64,000 nt of DNA from Flavimaribacter sediminis (GCF_019492055.1 NZ_JAICBX010000002.1:248001-312000); one strand, 5' to 3'; shown: positions 9,396 to 20,372, numbered from the stretch's first letter. A program made the numbers and translations. Notes: generated from the letters alone by a model not told the origin.

Positions 9396-10244
9396 TTACC
9401 TCAAGCGCGGCATCCAGCCCACCGGCGTCATGCGATGTTCGGCGAGAAACGTGTCGAGCGCGGTTTCGTCAATCACGCCTGATCGAGAGTAGATCGCGGC
9501 GTGTATTCCGAGCGCAATATATATGACGTCGAGCCCGAAATCATGCGCGCCCCTGATATCGGTCGGCATGCCGTCGCCGATGGCGACCACGCGCCCGGGA
9601 TCGACAGGTCCCCTGACGGTTTCTGCCGTTTCCAGCGCCGCCTTATAAATAGGTCTGTGCGGCTTTCCGGAAATCCTTGTCGCGCCGCCCATTCTTTCAT
9701 AGAGCGCCGCGATCGCTCCGGCGCAGGGCACCAGCTTGTGACCGCGCTCGACCACGATATCCGGGTTGGCGCACACGAACGGCAGATCCCTGGCTTTGGC
9801 CTGTTCGAGCATCGGGAGGTAATCTTCCGCCCGCTCGTTCTCGTCATCCCGCAAGCCCGCGCAGACGACGGCGTCCGCCTCTTCAATCTCGACGCAGGAA
9901 ACATCAAGACCGTCGAGCAGGCTCTGGTTCCAGTCTGCGCCGACGAAATGAATGTTCTTCGGACCGTCCTCGATCAGCGCCCGCGTCACGTCGCCCGACG
10001 TGACGATTGCATCGTAGCTCTCCGCGCCAACGCCAAGCCCGGCGATCTGCAGGCCGACATCCGCGCTGAGCCGCGGTGAATTCGTGATCAGGATGACGGA
10101 CCCGCCCTCGATCCGGAAGTTTCGAAGCGCCTCGGCGGCGGGCTGGAACGCCTCGACGCCATTGTGCAGCACACCCCAGACGTCGCACAAAACCACATCA
10201 TATTGGCCTTTGCTGTCAGCCAGGCGATCGATCTTTGCCACCAT
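9396..10244 (-). CDS. TIGR01459 family HAD-type hydrolase
   Basis: This is a haloacid-dehalogenase superfamily phosphatase of the NagD/class IIA type. From ATG 10244 it has about 282 residues. The nucleophile motif is DVWGVLHNG (residues near 20), motif II is LITNSPR, and the late Asp motif is GDGMPTDIRGAHDFGLDVIYIALGIH. The cap region between motifs II and III matches the IIA subclass. Upstream in-frame starts at 10346 and 10287 would add non-conserved residues. The operon with ribF, two bases downstream, is conserved in many alphaproteobacteria and hints at a role in flavin phosphate metabolism, but the substrate is not established from sequence. Confidence 0.88.
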   Translation of the reverse strand: MVAKIDRLADSKGQYDVVLCDVWGVLHNGVEAFQPAAEALRNFRIEGGSVILITNSPRLSADVGLQIAGLGVGAESYDAIVTSGDVTRALIEDGPKNIHFVGADWNQSLLDGLDVSCVEIEEADAVVCAGLRDDENERAEDYLPMLEQAKARDLPFVCANPDIVVERGHKLVPCAGAIAALYERMGGATRISGKPHRPIYKAALETAETVRGPVDPGRVVAIGDGMPTDIRGAHDFGLDVIYIALGIHAAIYSRSGVIDETALDTFLAEHRMTPVGWMPRLR

Positions 10245-10485
10245 GAATACTATTGCCTTCAGGACGTCCGGAACTCTGTTTCGCGCCATGACCTTGCGCC
10301 CCGGCGCGGGCAAGGCAGACATTGACCAGCAGCGGCGAGAAAACAAGTCCCCGCCGGCAAATTAATTAACCGCGATCCGGGAATTGCTGTTGACCCGGAC
10401 CAGAGGCTCGCGTTATCCGGCGACCCGAGCGACGCCCCGGTTGAAAGGTTCTCAACCGCGAACTGAAAAAGCGGCGCCGAAATCC
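10245..10485. other. Intergenic region between the HAD gene and the groESL promoter
   Basis: This stretch between the divergent HAD and groES transcripts holds no credible gene. It has an AT-rich patch near 10368-10380 (AATTAATTAACC) that could belong to the promoter of the minus-strand HAD-ribF operon. I could not assign -35 and -10 boxes with confidence. Confidence 0.35.
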
Positions 10486-10514
10486 TTGACACCCGGCGAT
10501 ATCGATCTTATGTC
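10486..10514 (+). promoter_or_regulatory. groESL promoter
   Basis: A perfect -35 box TTGACA lies at 10486-10491. A -10-like TATGTC follows at 10509-10514 after a 17-base spacer. The overlapping pattern CTTGAC...CTTATGT also resembles alphaproteobacterial RpoH (heat-shock sigma) promoters, so either sigma factor or both may read it. The CIRCE operator begins 11 bases downstream. Confidence 0.65.
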
Positions 10515-10524
10515 CCCCTGCAAA

Positions 10525-10551
10525 TTAGCACTCGCATTTGATGAGTGCTAA
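10525..10551. promoter_or_regulatory. CIRCE operator for the HrcA repressor
   Basis: This is a perfect match to the CIRCE consensus TTAGCACTC-N9-GAGTGCTAA. The left arm is at 10525-10533, the spacer GCATTTGAT at 10534-10542 and the right arm at 10543-10551. It sits around the expected transcription start of groESL, 54 bases before the groES start codon, as in other bacteria where HrcA represses groESL and GroEL helps fold HrcA. Confidence 0.97.
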
Positions 10552-10604
10552 TTTTCGAGAGCCGGACACAAGTCCGCATCTGTAACCTATTGAGGGCAAA
10601 GACG

Positions 10605-10901
10605 ATGACAGACGTCAATTTCCGTCCATTGCATGACCGTGTGGTTGTGCGTCGCGTAGAGTCTGAAGAAAAGACTGCTGGCGGCATCATTATTCCCGAC
10701 ACAGCCAAGGAAAAGCCGTCCGAAGGCGAAATCGTCGCAGTCGGATCCGGCGCGCGCGACGACAGCGGCTCCATCATCCAGATGGACGTCAAGGTCGGCG
10801 ACCGCATCCTGTTCGGCAAATGGTCGGGCACCGAAATCAAGCTCAATGGCGAAGACCTTCTGATCATGAAGGAAAGCGACATCATGGGCGTAGTCGGCTA
10901 A
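10605..10901 (+). CDS. groES: Co-chaperonin GroES (Hsp10)
   Basis: GroES is the heptameric lid of the GroEL folding chamber. The 98-residue protein begins [19 protein letters not shown] and keeps the mobile loop ([18 protein letters not shown]) and the C-terminal [12 protein letters not shown]. The frame is open upstream to 10545, but those residues lie in the leader that contains part of the CIRCE operator. ATG 10605 has the site GAGGG seven bases upstream. It is the first gene of the groESL operon, 65 bases ahead of groEL, under the CIRCE/HrcA promoter. Confidence 0.97.
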   Translation: MTDVNFRPLHDRVVVRRVESEEKTAGGIIIPDTAKEKPSEGEIVAVGSGARDDSGSIIQMDVKVGDRILFGKWSGTEIKLNGEDLLIMKESDIMGVVG

Positions 10902-10960
10902 TCCCCGAATACAAGTCAACCAATCCCCTTCTGAACGAGGGCCACAAGGCCCGGAAATGA

Positions 10961-12610
<1,650 letters not shown>

Positions 12611-12637
12611 GCCAGCGCTCTTCGCACAGACTATCGG

Positions 12638-12668
12638 AAAGGCGGATTTCGGGCCGCCTTTTCTTTTT
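12638..12668 (+). terminator. Rho-independent terminator of groESL
   Basis: The stem AAAGGCGG / CCGCCTTT surrounds an 8-base loop (12646-12653) and is followed by a T-rich run. It lies 28 bases after the groEL stop codon and also faces the convergent minus-strand gene. Confidence 0.85.
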
Positions 12669-12679
12669 CAGGATTTACA

Positions 12680-12985
12680 TCACCAGTTGCGCGGACAGTT
12701 CTTCAGCTCATACGTCCAGGTATAAATGCGCTGGTCCGTGGCGTAATACCACTCGTCCCATTTGGGCGGCCGGTGGGTCGTCGTTATGTCGAGTATCTTC
12801 ACATCCGGTCCGCAGATCTTGATCACCTCGTAGCGACAGGCCTGCTCCGTGCGCCCCCAGGACGACTGCGTGCAGGTGATGCGCGCATCCGTTCCCCAGC
12901 GTTTGACGCCAACCGGCATGACGCTGGCCCAAAACCCCATCGTGAAAACGAGCGGCGCGATAATCAGCAGACGCAGGACTCTCAT
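12680..12985 (-). CDS. Small exported protein of unknown function
   Basis: This protein of about 101 residues begins MRVLRLLIIAPLVFTMGFWAS, a clear signal peptide or membrane anchor. The remaining 75 residues are hydrophilic with four cysteines (TCTQ, QACRY, ICGP, NCPRNW), consistent with a periplasmic, disulfide-bonded fold. The start at 12985 is supported by GGAGAT six bases upstream; the frame is also open to 13015. I recognise no family. It is convergent with groEL and close to its terminator, so it has its own promoter upstream. Confidence 0.72.
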   Translation of the reverse strand: MRVLRLLIIAPLVFTMGFWASVMPVGVKRWGTDARITCTQSSWGRTEQACRYEVIKICGPDVKILDITTTHRPPKWDEWYYATDQRIYTWTYELKNCPRNW

Positions 12986-13113
12986 CGGGATCTCCTTCGA
13001 TTGGGCGCCCTTCAAATCCCGACCATAGTGACACTTTCGCCGCTCTTGTGAAAGGGCGTCACACCTCCCGCCCGCGCAGACGCGCGGGCAAAAGGAATTT
13101 CACGCTAGTTGCG

Positions 13114-13818
13114 TCAGGGACGCGGCGGGATATTCAGGGCCTTCTCGCTCGCCGGCCTTGCAAGACAGCGGTCGAGCCAGGCGCCGACATTGACGAGTTC
13201 ATCGAGCTTCAAGGCCTCGCCGGCGTCGTAGAAACCGCCCAGGGTCCTCACCCAGGGGAAGGAGGCTGTGTCGGCGATCGAATAGTCGTCTCCGACGAGC
13301 CACTCCCGCCCTTCGAGCCGCCCTTCCATTACCTCGAGAAGACGGCGCGATTCCTTCGCGTAACGCTCTACGGGATAGTCGTCCTTCAGCTTGCCGGCCA
13401 TGAATTTGTAGAAGTGCCCGTACTGACCGAACATCGGACCTACGCCAGCCATCTGGAAGAACACCCATTGCAGACATTCGTAGCGCCCTTGCGGATCGGC
13501 GGGCATCAGCTTTCCTGATTTTTCGGCGAGATAGACGAGTATGGCGCCTGATTCAAACAGTCCGATCGCGTCACCGCCCGGCCCAGCCGGATCTATCATC
13601 GCCGGGATCTTGCCATTCGGATTGAGAGCCAGGAATTCCGGCGTCTTCTGGTCATCCTCGAGGATATTGATCAGATGCGCCTCGTACGGCAGCCCCGTCT
13701 CCTCAAGCGCGGCCGAGACCTTGATCCCGTTCGGCGTGGCGAAGGAGTAGAGCTGGATGGCGTCAGGCCTGGATGGCGGAAAAAGCTTCGTAATGGGGAA
13801 GTCGTTCAAAGCAGTCAT
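13114..13818 (-). CDS. Glutathione S-transferase family protein (YghU/YfcG-like)
   Basis: This 234-residue protein has an N-terminal thioredoxin-like domain (about 20-105) and an all-helical C-terminal domain (about 112-225). The N-terminal segment IQLYSFATPNGIKVSAALEE has the Thr-Pro-Asn pattern of the Nu-class YghU/YfcG enzymes rather than a catalytic Tyr or Cys. NPNGKIPAMID and FESGAILVYLAEK are the glutathione-binding stretches. Nu-class members act as disulfide-bond oxidoreductases on glutathionyl substrates. It is divergent from the DoxX gene, with about 190 bases between the starts. The assignment to GST is sure; the subclass is likely. Confidence 0.92.
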   Translation of the reverse strand: MTALNDFPITKLFPPSRPDAIQLYSFATPNGIKVSAALEETGLPYEAHLINILEDDQKTPEFLALNPNGKIPAMIDPAGPGGDAIGLFESGAILVYLAEKSGKLMPADPQGRYECLQWVFFQMAGVGPMFGQYGHFYKFMAGKLKDDYPVERYAKESRRLLEVMEGRLEGREWLVGDDYSIADTASFPWVRTLGGFYDAGEALKLDELVNVGAWLDRCLARPASEKALNIPPRP

Positions 13819-14011
13819 TTATGGATCCTGTTTTCGGGAATTCTGATTGAGGAAGGCGATTGCCTTCAATATCGGTCGACGCCGTCCACCATCAAGGGAA
13901 CAATCTTCGATAATTGGCTCTGTTTAGTGAACAATCTGTAGAATATTACCCGCCTGTCCCGGCATGATTGAATTTCTATTATGCTGCAATCGACACACTT
14001 TGGAGAGATCA

Positions 14012-14398
14012 ATGTCAAACGCAGCAACCCTTTTGATAGGACGCATTCTCCTGTCAGCTATATTCATTCTGGCTGGGCTCAACAAGCTCGGAGACCCGGC
14101 AGGGACAGCCGGATACATGACCAGTCTGGGCCTTCCTCTCGCCAGCGTCGGCGTCTGGCTCGTCATTCTGCTTGAGGTGCTCGGCGGGATCGCGGTTCTG
14201 ATCGGCTTCATGACGGCGCCTGCTTCCCTGGCTCTCGCCCTGTTCTGCATCGTTTCCGCATTTCTGGCGCACTTCAATCTCGGCGACCAGACCCAGTTCG
14301 TCATGTTCTTCAAGAACCTCGCCATTGCAGGCGGTTTCCTGGTTCTCGCCGCCCATGGGCCGGGAAGCATTTCCGTGGACGCGCGCCGCAACGGCTGA
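14012..14398 (+). CDS. DoxX family membrane protein
   Basis: This is a four-helix inner-membrane protein of the DoxX/DoxD superfamily. From ATG 14012 it has 128 residues. Hydrophobic segments fall at about 4-22, 45-65, 70-90 and 100-118, and the first carries the family pattern GRILLSAIFILAGLNKL. A purine-rich site GGAGAGATC lies just before the start; the longer frame from 13964 would lack a good site. Family members are linked to thiosulfate or oxidative-stress metabolism, but many are uncharacterised. It stands alone, divergent from a glutathione transferase gene, and ends at a bidirectional terminator. Confidence 0.88.
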   Translation: MSNAATLLIGRILLSAIFILAGLNKLGDPAGTAGYMTSLGLPLASVGVWLVILLEVLGGIAVLIGFMTAPASLALALFCIVSAFLAHFNLGDQTQFVMFFKNLAIAGGFLVLAAHGPGSISVDARRNG

Positions 14399-14414
14399 CA
14401 ATACGGCTCATAAC

Positions 14415-14454
14415 AAAAAACCGCAGGGCCATTGCGCATGGCCCTGCGGTTTTT
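14415..14454. terminator. Bidirectional rho-independent terminator
   Basis: A perfect 13-bp stem (14420-14432 with 14438-14450), GC-rich with loop TGCGC, is flanked by an A6 run on the left and a T5 run on the right. It can stop transcription from the DoxX gene on the plus strand and from the L,D-transpeptidase gene on the minus strand. Confidence 0.93.
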
Positions 14455-14478
14455 CATTTCACAGGTTTATCTGCGGCG

Positions 14479-15156
14479 TCAGCCGCCAAAGCTGAAGATG
14501 CTTCCGAAAACATCGACGCCGCGCTCGCTGTAGACACTGGAAGCGTTGCGCGAGCCGGGTCCGATGACGATCACCTTGGTGCCGACCGGCGCCCGGCTGT
14601 AAAGATGTTCGACATCCTTGTTCATCATACGAATGCAGCCGGATGACATGTTCTGTCCGATGGTCCAGGGCTGGTTTGTGCCGTGGATACGGTAGATCGT
14701 GTCTCGACCGCCCTTGTGCAGATACATTGCGCGCGCGCCAAGCGGATTGTTGACGCCGCCCGGAACGAAGGCCGGAATATTATGACCCTTGGCGCGTTCG
14801 CGCCGTATCATGGTTGCAGGCGGACGCCAGTCCGGCCACTCGGCCTTGCGCCCGACCTTTACGGTGCCCGACCAGCCGAAACCGTCGCGTCCCACGCCGA
14901 CTCCGTAGCGCGTGGCCTTGCCGTTGCCCTCGTAGTAGTAGAGGTACTTGCGGTTGGTGTCGACGATGATCGTCCCCGGCCTCTCGCTGGTGTCGATCCG
15001 AACTTTCTTGCGCTGATATTTCGCCTGCGGGCGCTTTGAACTCGAACTGTATACCGGTTCCTGCCGGTCACGGCTGAACGCCCCGGTCCCCGTTACGACA
15101 GTTGCCGATGTGGCTATAAAAGCGACCGCCAGCAATGACGAAATGAATTTTCTCAC
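14479..15156 (-). CDS. L,D-transpeptidase (YkuD domain), first of a tandem pair
   Basis: This periplasmic enzyme forms 3-3 peptidoglycan cross-links or attaches proteins to peptidoglycan. The 225-residue protein starts with a signal peptide (about 1-28, MRKFISSLLAVAFIATSATV). The YkuD catalytic domain runs from about residue 60 to 198. The active-site pattern HGTNQPWTIGQNMSSGCIRM places the histidine at 158 and the nucleophile at Cys174. A short basic linker separates the signal peptide and catalytic domain. A close paralogue lies 130 bases upstream on the same strand. Rhizobiales use L,D-cross-links heavily in polar growth, so a cell-envelope role is expected. Confidence 0.94.
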   Translation of the reverse strand: MRKFISSLLAVAFIATSATVVTGTGAFSRDRQEPVYSSSSKRPQAKYQRKKVRIDTSERPGTIIVDTNRKYLYYYEGNGKATRYGVGVGRDGFGWSGTVKVGRKAEWPDWRPPATMIRRERAKGHNIPAFVPGGVNNPLGARAMYLHKGGRDTIYRIHGTNQPWTIGQNMSSGCIRMMNKDVEHLYSRAPVGTKVIVIGPGSRNASSVYSERGVDVFGSIFSFGG

Positions 15157-15288
15157 GGCTGAACTCCTGTTGATATCCCCTACCAGAACCTAGCATTCGT
15201 TGAAAAACATGCAACAAAACTTGCACGATTTCTACCTGCGGGAACTATTAAATCTTTATGCCAAAGAAGTTGACGTTCCGCTAGATAT

Positions 15289-16014
15289 TTAGATCACAAC
15301 GACTTTTGCGCCTGTAGGCACCCGCTCGTACAGATCGATCACATCTTCGTTCCGCATCCGGATGCAGCCGGAGGAAACCGCCCGACCGATCGTCCAGGGC
15401 TGATTCGTGCCGTGGATCCGGTAGAGCGTCGAACCGAGGTACAAAGCGCGCGCGCCGAGCGGATTGGCCGGACCACCCGGCATGTATTCCGGCAGGTAAT
15501 GCCCTTTCTTCGCCTCGCGGCTGATCATCTCGGCCGGTGGGCGCCAGGAAGGCCATTCCGCCTTGCGCGAGACTTTGTGGGTGCCGGCCCATTCGAAACC
15601 CGGCTTTCCGACGCCGACGCCGTAGCGCCGCGCCTGGCCGTTTCCGAGCACCAGATAGAGATGCCGGCTTGGTGTGTCGATGATGATGGTTCCGGGCGCC
15701 TGGGCGGTGTCGTAGGCGACTGTTTGCGGCAGGAACACCGGATCGAGCGCCGGTTTCGCCGTCTGGGCCGCGGACGCGGTCTGCACCGGCTTGCGCCGTA
15801 CAGAGCCCGTCGAGCGCCGCTGCTTCGGACGCCCCGGCTGTACGACCCTGCCGGCGCCGTGCGGCGTGCCGGGCTGGCGAAGCTGCACGACCCAGGGGGC
15901 CGTCAGATCCGGACTAAGAACTACCGGAGGACGCTGGCCATAGCGTTCGCCGGCCTCGGCCGCACCGGCCATGACTGTCGCCCCAAGGATGACGAGAACG
16001 AATTTCATATACAT
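15289..16014 (-). CDS. L,D-transpeptidase (YkuD domain), second of a tandem pair
   Basis: This is a paralogue of the neighbouring transpeptidase. From ATG 16014 it has about 241 residues with a signal peptide ending near AEA/GE, a Pro/Arg-rich linker (about 45-95) and the YkuD domain (about 103-241). The catalytic signature is HGTNQPWTIGRAVSSGCIRM, with Cys217 in this numbering. A GAGAG site precedes ATG 16014 by eight bases; a GTG at 16032 is the other candidate start. The protein ends right after the domain (GAKVVVI), lacking the C-terminal tail of its paralogue. About 190 bases upstream lies a perfect TTAA-N7-TTAA site. Confidence 0.92.
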   Translation of the reverse strand: MYMKFVLVILGATVMAGAAEAGERYGQRPPVVLSPDLTAPWVVQLRQPGTPHGAGRVVQPGRPKQRRSTGSVRRKPVQTASAAQTAKPALDPVFLPQTVAYDTAQAPGTIIIDTPSRHLYLVLGNGQARRYGVGVGKPGFEWAGTHKVSRKAEWPSWRPPAEMISREAKKGHYLPEYMPGGPANPLGARALYLGSTLYRIHGTNQPWTIGRAVSSGCIRMRNEDVIDLYERVPTGAKVVVI

Positions 16015-16196
16015 CGGACGTACTCTCAACACTGCGTCTGAACAGGCGCCTGACGTCGCTGTGCAGATGCGCCGACGCAGGCATTCGTCCTGAAGTCTGC
16101 ATCGCCATTGGACTCCGAATGGTGAATCGCCGTGGTTAAAAGGCGCGCAATAGCAGAAAGCTTTCGGCAGGGTTATCGAGCCGTTGAAAATTGCAG

Positions 16197-16211
16197 TTAA
16201 TGTCAGTTTAA
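16197..16211. promoter_or_regulatory. CtrA-type binding site (TTAA-N7-TTAA)
   Basis: TTAA at 16197-16200, a seven-base spacer TGTCAGT and TTAA at 16208-16211 match the full CtrA recognition pattern known from Caulobacter and used in Rhizobiales. It lies between the divergent L,D-transpeptidase (start 16014) and tag (start 16292). Which gene it controls is unknown. Confidence 0.5.
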
Positions 16212-16291
16212 ACGCGCGGCTGCGGCGTTAACGCTTCGCTTCGCCGGCGCGATTGCTAGAATGCGCGAGTCGTTGAAACGGAGGGGCTGAC

Positions 16292-16924
16292 GTGTCGCAC
16301 AATGGACTGATCGAGGGACCGGACGGAAATCTTCGCTGCTTCTGGCATGACAACAAGGACGACTACCTTGCCTATCACGACAATGAATGGGGTCGTCCGG
16401 TCGACAACGACACGCGCCTGTTTGAAAAGATCTGCCTGGAAGGATTCCAGTCAGGCCTTTCGTGGCTGACGATCCTGCGCAAGCGGGAGAATTTCCGCGC
16501 CGCATTCGCGGGTTTCGACTTCGAGCGCGTCGCCGAATTCGACGAGACCGACGTGGAGAGGCTGGTCCAGGACGCAGGCATTATCCGCCATCGCGGCAAG
16601 ATCAATTCGACGATCAACAATGCGCGCCGCGCCATCGAACTGAGGAAGGAATTCGGTTCTCTTGCGACGTATTTCTGGTCGCAGGAACCGGGCGCACACG
16701 CACGACCGGCGAAACTCGACTACGAAACGCTGCGAACGCTCGGCAAGACCGAGGAATCGACGGCGATTTCGAAGGATCTGAAGAAGCGCGGCTGGAGTTT
16801 CGTCGGCCCGACCACGGTCTACGCCTTCATGCAGGCCATGGGCCTCGTCAACGATCATATCGAAGGCTGCTGCATGCGAGAAGCGGTGGAAGACGAGCGT
16901 CGCAACTTCGTCAGACCCGTCTGA
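16292..16924 (+). CDS. tag: DNA-3-methyladenine glycosylase I
   Basis: Tag removes 3-methyladenine from alkylated DNA as the first step of base excision repair. The 210-residue protein shows the zinc-binding N-terminus LRCFWHD, the signature YHDNEWGRP at about residues 28-36, the segment EGFQSGLSWLTIL, and the C-terminal HIEGCC that supplies further zinc ligands. The start is GTG 16292, supported by GGAGG about six bases upstream. It is monocistronic or reads into hisS 105 bases downstream. It is slightly longer than the E. coli enzyme because of a short N-terminal extension. Confidence 0.95.
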   Translation: MSHNGLIEGPDGNLRCFWHDNKDDYLAYHDNEWGRPVDNDTRLFEKICLEGFQSGLSWLTILRKRENFRAAFAGFDFERVAEFDETDVERLVQDAGIIRHRGKINSTINNARRAIELRKEFGSLATYFWSQEPGAHARPAKLDYETLRTLGKTEESTAISKDLKKRGWSFVGPTTVYAFMQAMGLVNDHIEGCCMREAVEDERRNFVRPV

Positions 16925-17029
16925 AATCCACCCGGCCGTCGCCCACGAACATGCGCCTTGCCGCTTTCCGGCCAATGGGTTAGGAAGTCCGCGATTTCAA
17001 CTCCAGCTTCACCCGGACACACGCGCCCC

Positions 17030-18547
17030 ATGGGCAAGAAAGACAAAAAGCAGCAGAAACTGAAAGCGCGGCTGCCGCGCGGTTTCGTCGACCGATCGCC
17101 GCAGGACATCCGCGCGACGGAGAAGATGGTGTCCGGAATCCGCGAGGTTTTCGAACTTTACGGGTTCGACCCGGTGGAAACGCCGATGTTCGAATACACC
17201 GACGCGCTGGGCAAGTTTCTGCCGGACAGCGACCGCCCGAACGAGGGCGTCTTCTCGCTGACCGATGACGACGAGCAGTGGATGAGCCTGCGCTATGACC
17301 TGACCGCGCCGCTGGCGCGCCATGTCGCGGAAAACTTCAACGACATCCAGCTGCCCTATCGCACCTATCGCAACGGCTGGGTGTTCCGAAACGAAAAGCC
17401 GGGTCCGGGACGGTTCCGCCAGTTCATGCAATTCGACGCCGATACGGTGGGCGCGCCCGGCGTGCAGGCGGACGCCGAAATGTGCATGATGATGGCCGAC
17501 ACGATGGAGACGCTCGGCGTCCGCCGGGGCGACTACGTCATCCGCGTCAATAACCGGAAAGTTCTGGATGGTGTGATGACGGCCATCGGCATCGGCGGTG
17601 ACGACCATGCCGACACCCGGCTGACCGTGCTGCGCGCGATCGACAAGCTCGACAAGTTCGGAACCGAAGGCGTTCGGCTGCTGCTTGGCGCCGGTCGCAA
17701 GGACGAGAGCGGCGATTTCACCAAGGGCGCCGGTCTCGAAGCGGACGCCATCGACACTGTTCTCGCCTTTGTCGGCGCCGGGGGCGGAAGCAACGCCCTG
17801 ACCATCGCCAATCTCGAACAGGTGATCGCCGGCGGCGACGCCGGACAGGACGGCGTTGCGGAACTGAAGCTGATGGCGCAGCTCTTCGACGCCGCAGGTT
17901 ACGAAGAAGACCGCGTCCGCATTGACCCCTCCGTGGTGCGCGGTCTCGAATACTATACCGGCCCGGTTTACGAGGCGGAACTGCTCTTCGACGTCACCAA
18001 CGAGAAGGGCCAGACAGTGCAGTTCGGCTCGGTCGGCGGCGGCGGACGCTATGACGGACTGGTGTCGCGCTTCATGGGGCAGCCTGTTCCGGCGACAGGG
18101 TTTTCGATCGGCGTGTCGCGCCTGATGACGGCGCTGAAGAACCTCGGCAAGCTGGATGCGATCGATGTTGCCGAACCGGTCATCGTCTGCGTGATGGACC
18201 GCGATATCGAGAGTATGGGGCGCTATCAGGGCTTTGTCAGCAGCCTGCGTTCCGCCGGCGTTCGCGCCGAGATGTTCCAGGGCAATCCGAAGAATTTCGG
18301 CAAGCAATTGCAATACGCCGACCGGCGCGGCTGTCCGATCGCGATCATCCAGGGCTCGCAGGAGCGCGATGAAGGCGTGGTCCAGATCAAGGATCTGATC
18401 GAGGGCAAGCGGCTGTCCGGCGAAATCGAGGACAACGCCGCCTGGCGCGAAAGCCGCCCGGCGCAAATCTCCGTGTCGGAAAGCGACCTTGTCGCCGAAG
18501 TGCAGAAAATCCTCGCCGCCCAGGCCGAAGACCGCAAGACGGCTTAA
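17030..18547 (+). CDS. hisS: Histidyl-tRNA synthetase
   Basis: HisS charges tRNA-His. From ATG 17030 ([21 protein letters not shown]) it has 505 residues, longer than the 424 of E. coli, as in the divergent alphaproteobacterial HisRS group. Class II motifs are visible: motif 2 around [20 protein letters not shown] and the histidine-specific [12 protein letters not shown] and [10 protein letters not shown]. The C-terminal anticodon-binding domain is about residues 410-500. An upstream ATG at 16958 would add 24 residues without similarity. It is the first gene of hisS-hisZ-hisG. The tRNA-His gene in this window lacks G-1, fitting a synthetase that no longer needs that base. Confidence 0.96.
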   Translation: MGKKDKKQQKLKARLPRGFVDRSPQDIRATEKMVSGIREVFELYGFDPVETPMFEYTDALGKFLPDSDRPNEGVFSLTDDDEQWMSLRYDLTAPLARHVAENFNDIQLPYRTYRNGWVFRNEKPGPGRFRQFMQFDADTVGAPGVQADAEMCMMMADTMETLGVRRGDYVIRVNNRKVLDGVMTAIGIGGDDHADTRLTVLRAIDKLDKFGTEGVRLLLGAGRKDESGDFTKGAGLEADAIDTVLAFVGAGGGSNALTIANLEQVIAGGDAGQDGVAELKLMAQLFDAAGYEEDRVRIDPSVVRGLEYYTGPVYEAELLFDVTNEKGQTVQFGSVGGGGRYDGLVSRFMGQPVPATGFSIGVSRLMTALKNLGKLDAIDVAEPVIVCVMDRDIESMGRYQGFVSSLRSAGVRAEMFQGNPKNFGKQLQYADRRGCPIAIIQGSQERDEGVVQIKDLIEGKRLSGEIEDNAAWRESRPAQISVSESDLVAEVQKILAAQAEDRKTA

Positions 18548-18549
18548 CC

Positions 18550-19668
18550 ATGGCGCACCGACCCGCTTTTTCAGACGGCATTCTGGAGTTTTTCGCCGAC
18601 CGCGACACGAGAGCCGTGGAGATTCCGGTGCTGCAGCCGGCCGATCCGTTTCTCGATACGGCGGGCGAAGATCTCAGACGGCGCATCTTTCTCACCCAGA
18701 ACGAGCTGGGCGACATGTTGTGCCTGCGGCCGGAGTTCACGATCCCGGTGTGTCTCAGACATATCGGGACGGCGGCCGGCACGCCGCAGCGCTATTCCTA
18801 TCTTGGCGAGGTGTTCCGGCAGCGGCGCGACGGCGAGACCGAATTCTTCCAGGCCGGCATCGAGGATCTCGGCAACGAGGCTTTCGCCGAGGCCGACGCC
18901 CGCGCCGTCAGCGAAGCGATCGAAACGCTCGCCCGCCTGCTTCCGGCCGACAATTTGCAGGTCACGCTTGGCGACCAGACGGTGTTCGAAGCGGTGGTCG
19001 AGGCGCTCGGGCTTCCCGAGGGGTGGCAGACCCGCCTGATCAGGGCTTTCGGCGACGCCGCGCAGATCGATCTGCTCCTGCAGAACCTCGCCGGAGAGCG
19101 GCGCGCAGCCGAAGGCCTCGATGACGATCTGGCCGGATATGTCCGATCGGGCGACGTGGCCGGACTGACCGACCTCATCGACAGGCGTATGCACGAAACC
19201 GGATTTCTCTCCAACACCAGCCGCGGCCCGGCGGAGATCGCCGAGAGGCTGGTGGAAAAGGCCCGACTCTCCGCCACGCATCTCGATCCCAAGGCGCTGG
19301 ACATATTGAAGACCTTCCTGGCGCTCAACGCTTCGCTGGACGAAGCCGGCGGATCGCTCGCCGCCTTTTCGCGCATCGCCGGGATCGATCTGAGCGATGC
19401 GCTTGCGCTTTTCGAAAGCAGGGTCGCCGCATTGAAAGAAATGGGCGCCCGGACAGACGCGATCCGTTACCGCGCCGCTTTCGGCCGGCCGCTCGACTAC
19501 TATACCGGTCTCGTCTTCGAAATCTCGGTCAGGGGCTCGGTGCTCGCCGGCGGCGGCCGTTTCGACCGGCTTCTGACGTTGCTCGGCGCGCCGAAACCGA
19601 TTCCGGCCGTCGGCTTTTCGCTGTGGCTCGACCGGATCGATACGGCGGTGGAAGGAGGCGCGCCATGA
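18550..19668 (+). CDS. hisZ: ATP phosphoribosyltransferase regulatory subunit HisZ
   Basis: HisZ is a catalytically dead paralogue of histidyl-tRNA synthetase that joins the short form of HisG in an octamer and makes it active and feedback-sensitive to histidine. The 372-residue protein keeps the class II fold ([62 protein letters not shown]) but lacks the C-terminal anticodon domain. It starts two bases after the hisS stop and overlaps hisG by four bases (ATGA), so the three genes form one transcript. Confidence 0.95.
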   Translation: MAHRPAFSDGILEFFADRDTRAVEIPVLQPADPFLDTAGEDLRRRIFLTQNELGDMLCLRPEFTIPVCLRHIGTAAGTPQRYSYLGEVFRQRRDGETEFFQAGIEDLGNEAFAEADARAVSEAIETLARLLPADNLQVTLGDQTVFEAVVEALGLPEGWQTRLIRAFGDAAQIDLLLQNLAGERRAAEGLDDDLAGYVRSGDVAGLTDLIDRRMHETGFLSNTSRGPAEIAERLVEKARLSATHLDPKALDILKTFLALNASLDEAGGSLAAFSRIAGIDLSDALALFESRVAALKEMGARTDAIRYRAAFGRPLDYYTGLVFEISVRGSVLAGGGRFDRLLTLLGAPKPIPAVGFSLWLDRIDTAVEGGAP

Positions 19669-20372
19669 CCGTGACCATCGCCCTTCCCTCCAAGGGCCGC
19701 ATCAGAGACGGCTCGATCGAGGCCTTCGAGGCCGCCGGCATACAGATCTCCGCCGTCGGCAACGAACGGTCCTATCGCGGCCGTATCGACGGGATCGAGA
19801 ACGTCGAGGTCGCCTATCTTTCCGCCTCGGAGATTGCGCGGGAACTCGGGCGGGGCAGCATCGACATTGGCCTCACCGGCGAAGACCTTGTCCGCGAGGA
19901 TGTCGCAGCGCTGCATTCCAGGGTGGCGTTCCGCTCGCGCCTCGGGTTCGGCAAGGCGGATGTGGTCGTGGCGGTTCCGGAAGTCTGGTTCGACGTCGAC
20001 ACCATGGCTGATCTCGGCGACGTCGCGGCCGATTTTCGCCTGCGGCATGGCCGGCGTCTGAGGATCGCGACGAAATACTGGAGCCTGACGCAGCAGTTCT
20101 TCTCCGCCAAGCACGGCATCCAGGTCTACCGGATCGTCGAGAGCCTGGGCGCGACCGAGGGCGCGCCGGCTTCCGGCCAGGCCGACATCATCGTCGACAT
20201 CACCTCGACTGGATCGACGCTCAAGGCCAATCACCTGAAGATCCTGACCGACGGCGTCATCCTGCAATCCGAGGTCTGTCTGGTGGAAGCGCTGAAGGAC
20301 CGGACCGAGGAAGACAGGGATACGATTGAAAGCCTTGTGAGCCGGATCGAAGCGGCGCTGGGGCCCGCCTGA
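19665..20372 (+). CDS. hisG: ATP phosphoribosyltransferase, short form
   Basis: HisG catalyses the first step of histidine synthesis: ATP plus PRPP gives phosphoribosyl-ATP. The 235-residue protein is of the short class that needs HisZ. It begins [17 protein letters not shown], and the PRPP-binding loop near the C-terminus is [16 protein letters not shown]. The start overlaps the hisZ stop as ATGA. The frame is open upstream to 19623, but only inside hisZ. The stop TGA abuts the glcF stop on the other strand in the palindrome TGATCA. Confidence 0.96.
   Translation: MTVTIALPSKGRIRDGSIEAFEAAGIQISAVGNERSYRGRIDGIENVEVAYLSASEIARELGRGSIDIGLTGEDLVREDVAALHSRVAFRSRLGFGKADVVVAVPEVWFDVDTMADLGDVAADFRLRHGRRLRIATKYWSLTQQFFSAKHGIQVYRIVESLGATEGAPASGQADIIVDITSTGSTLKANHLKILTDGVILQSEVCLVEALKDRTEEDRDTIESLVSRIEAALGPA

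Noticed and set aside
17009..18466. Minus-strand open frame of 485 codons inside hisS
   Set aside because: It is antisense to hisS, His- and Arg-rich, and has no motif.
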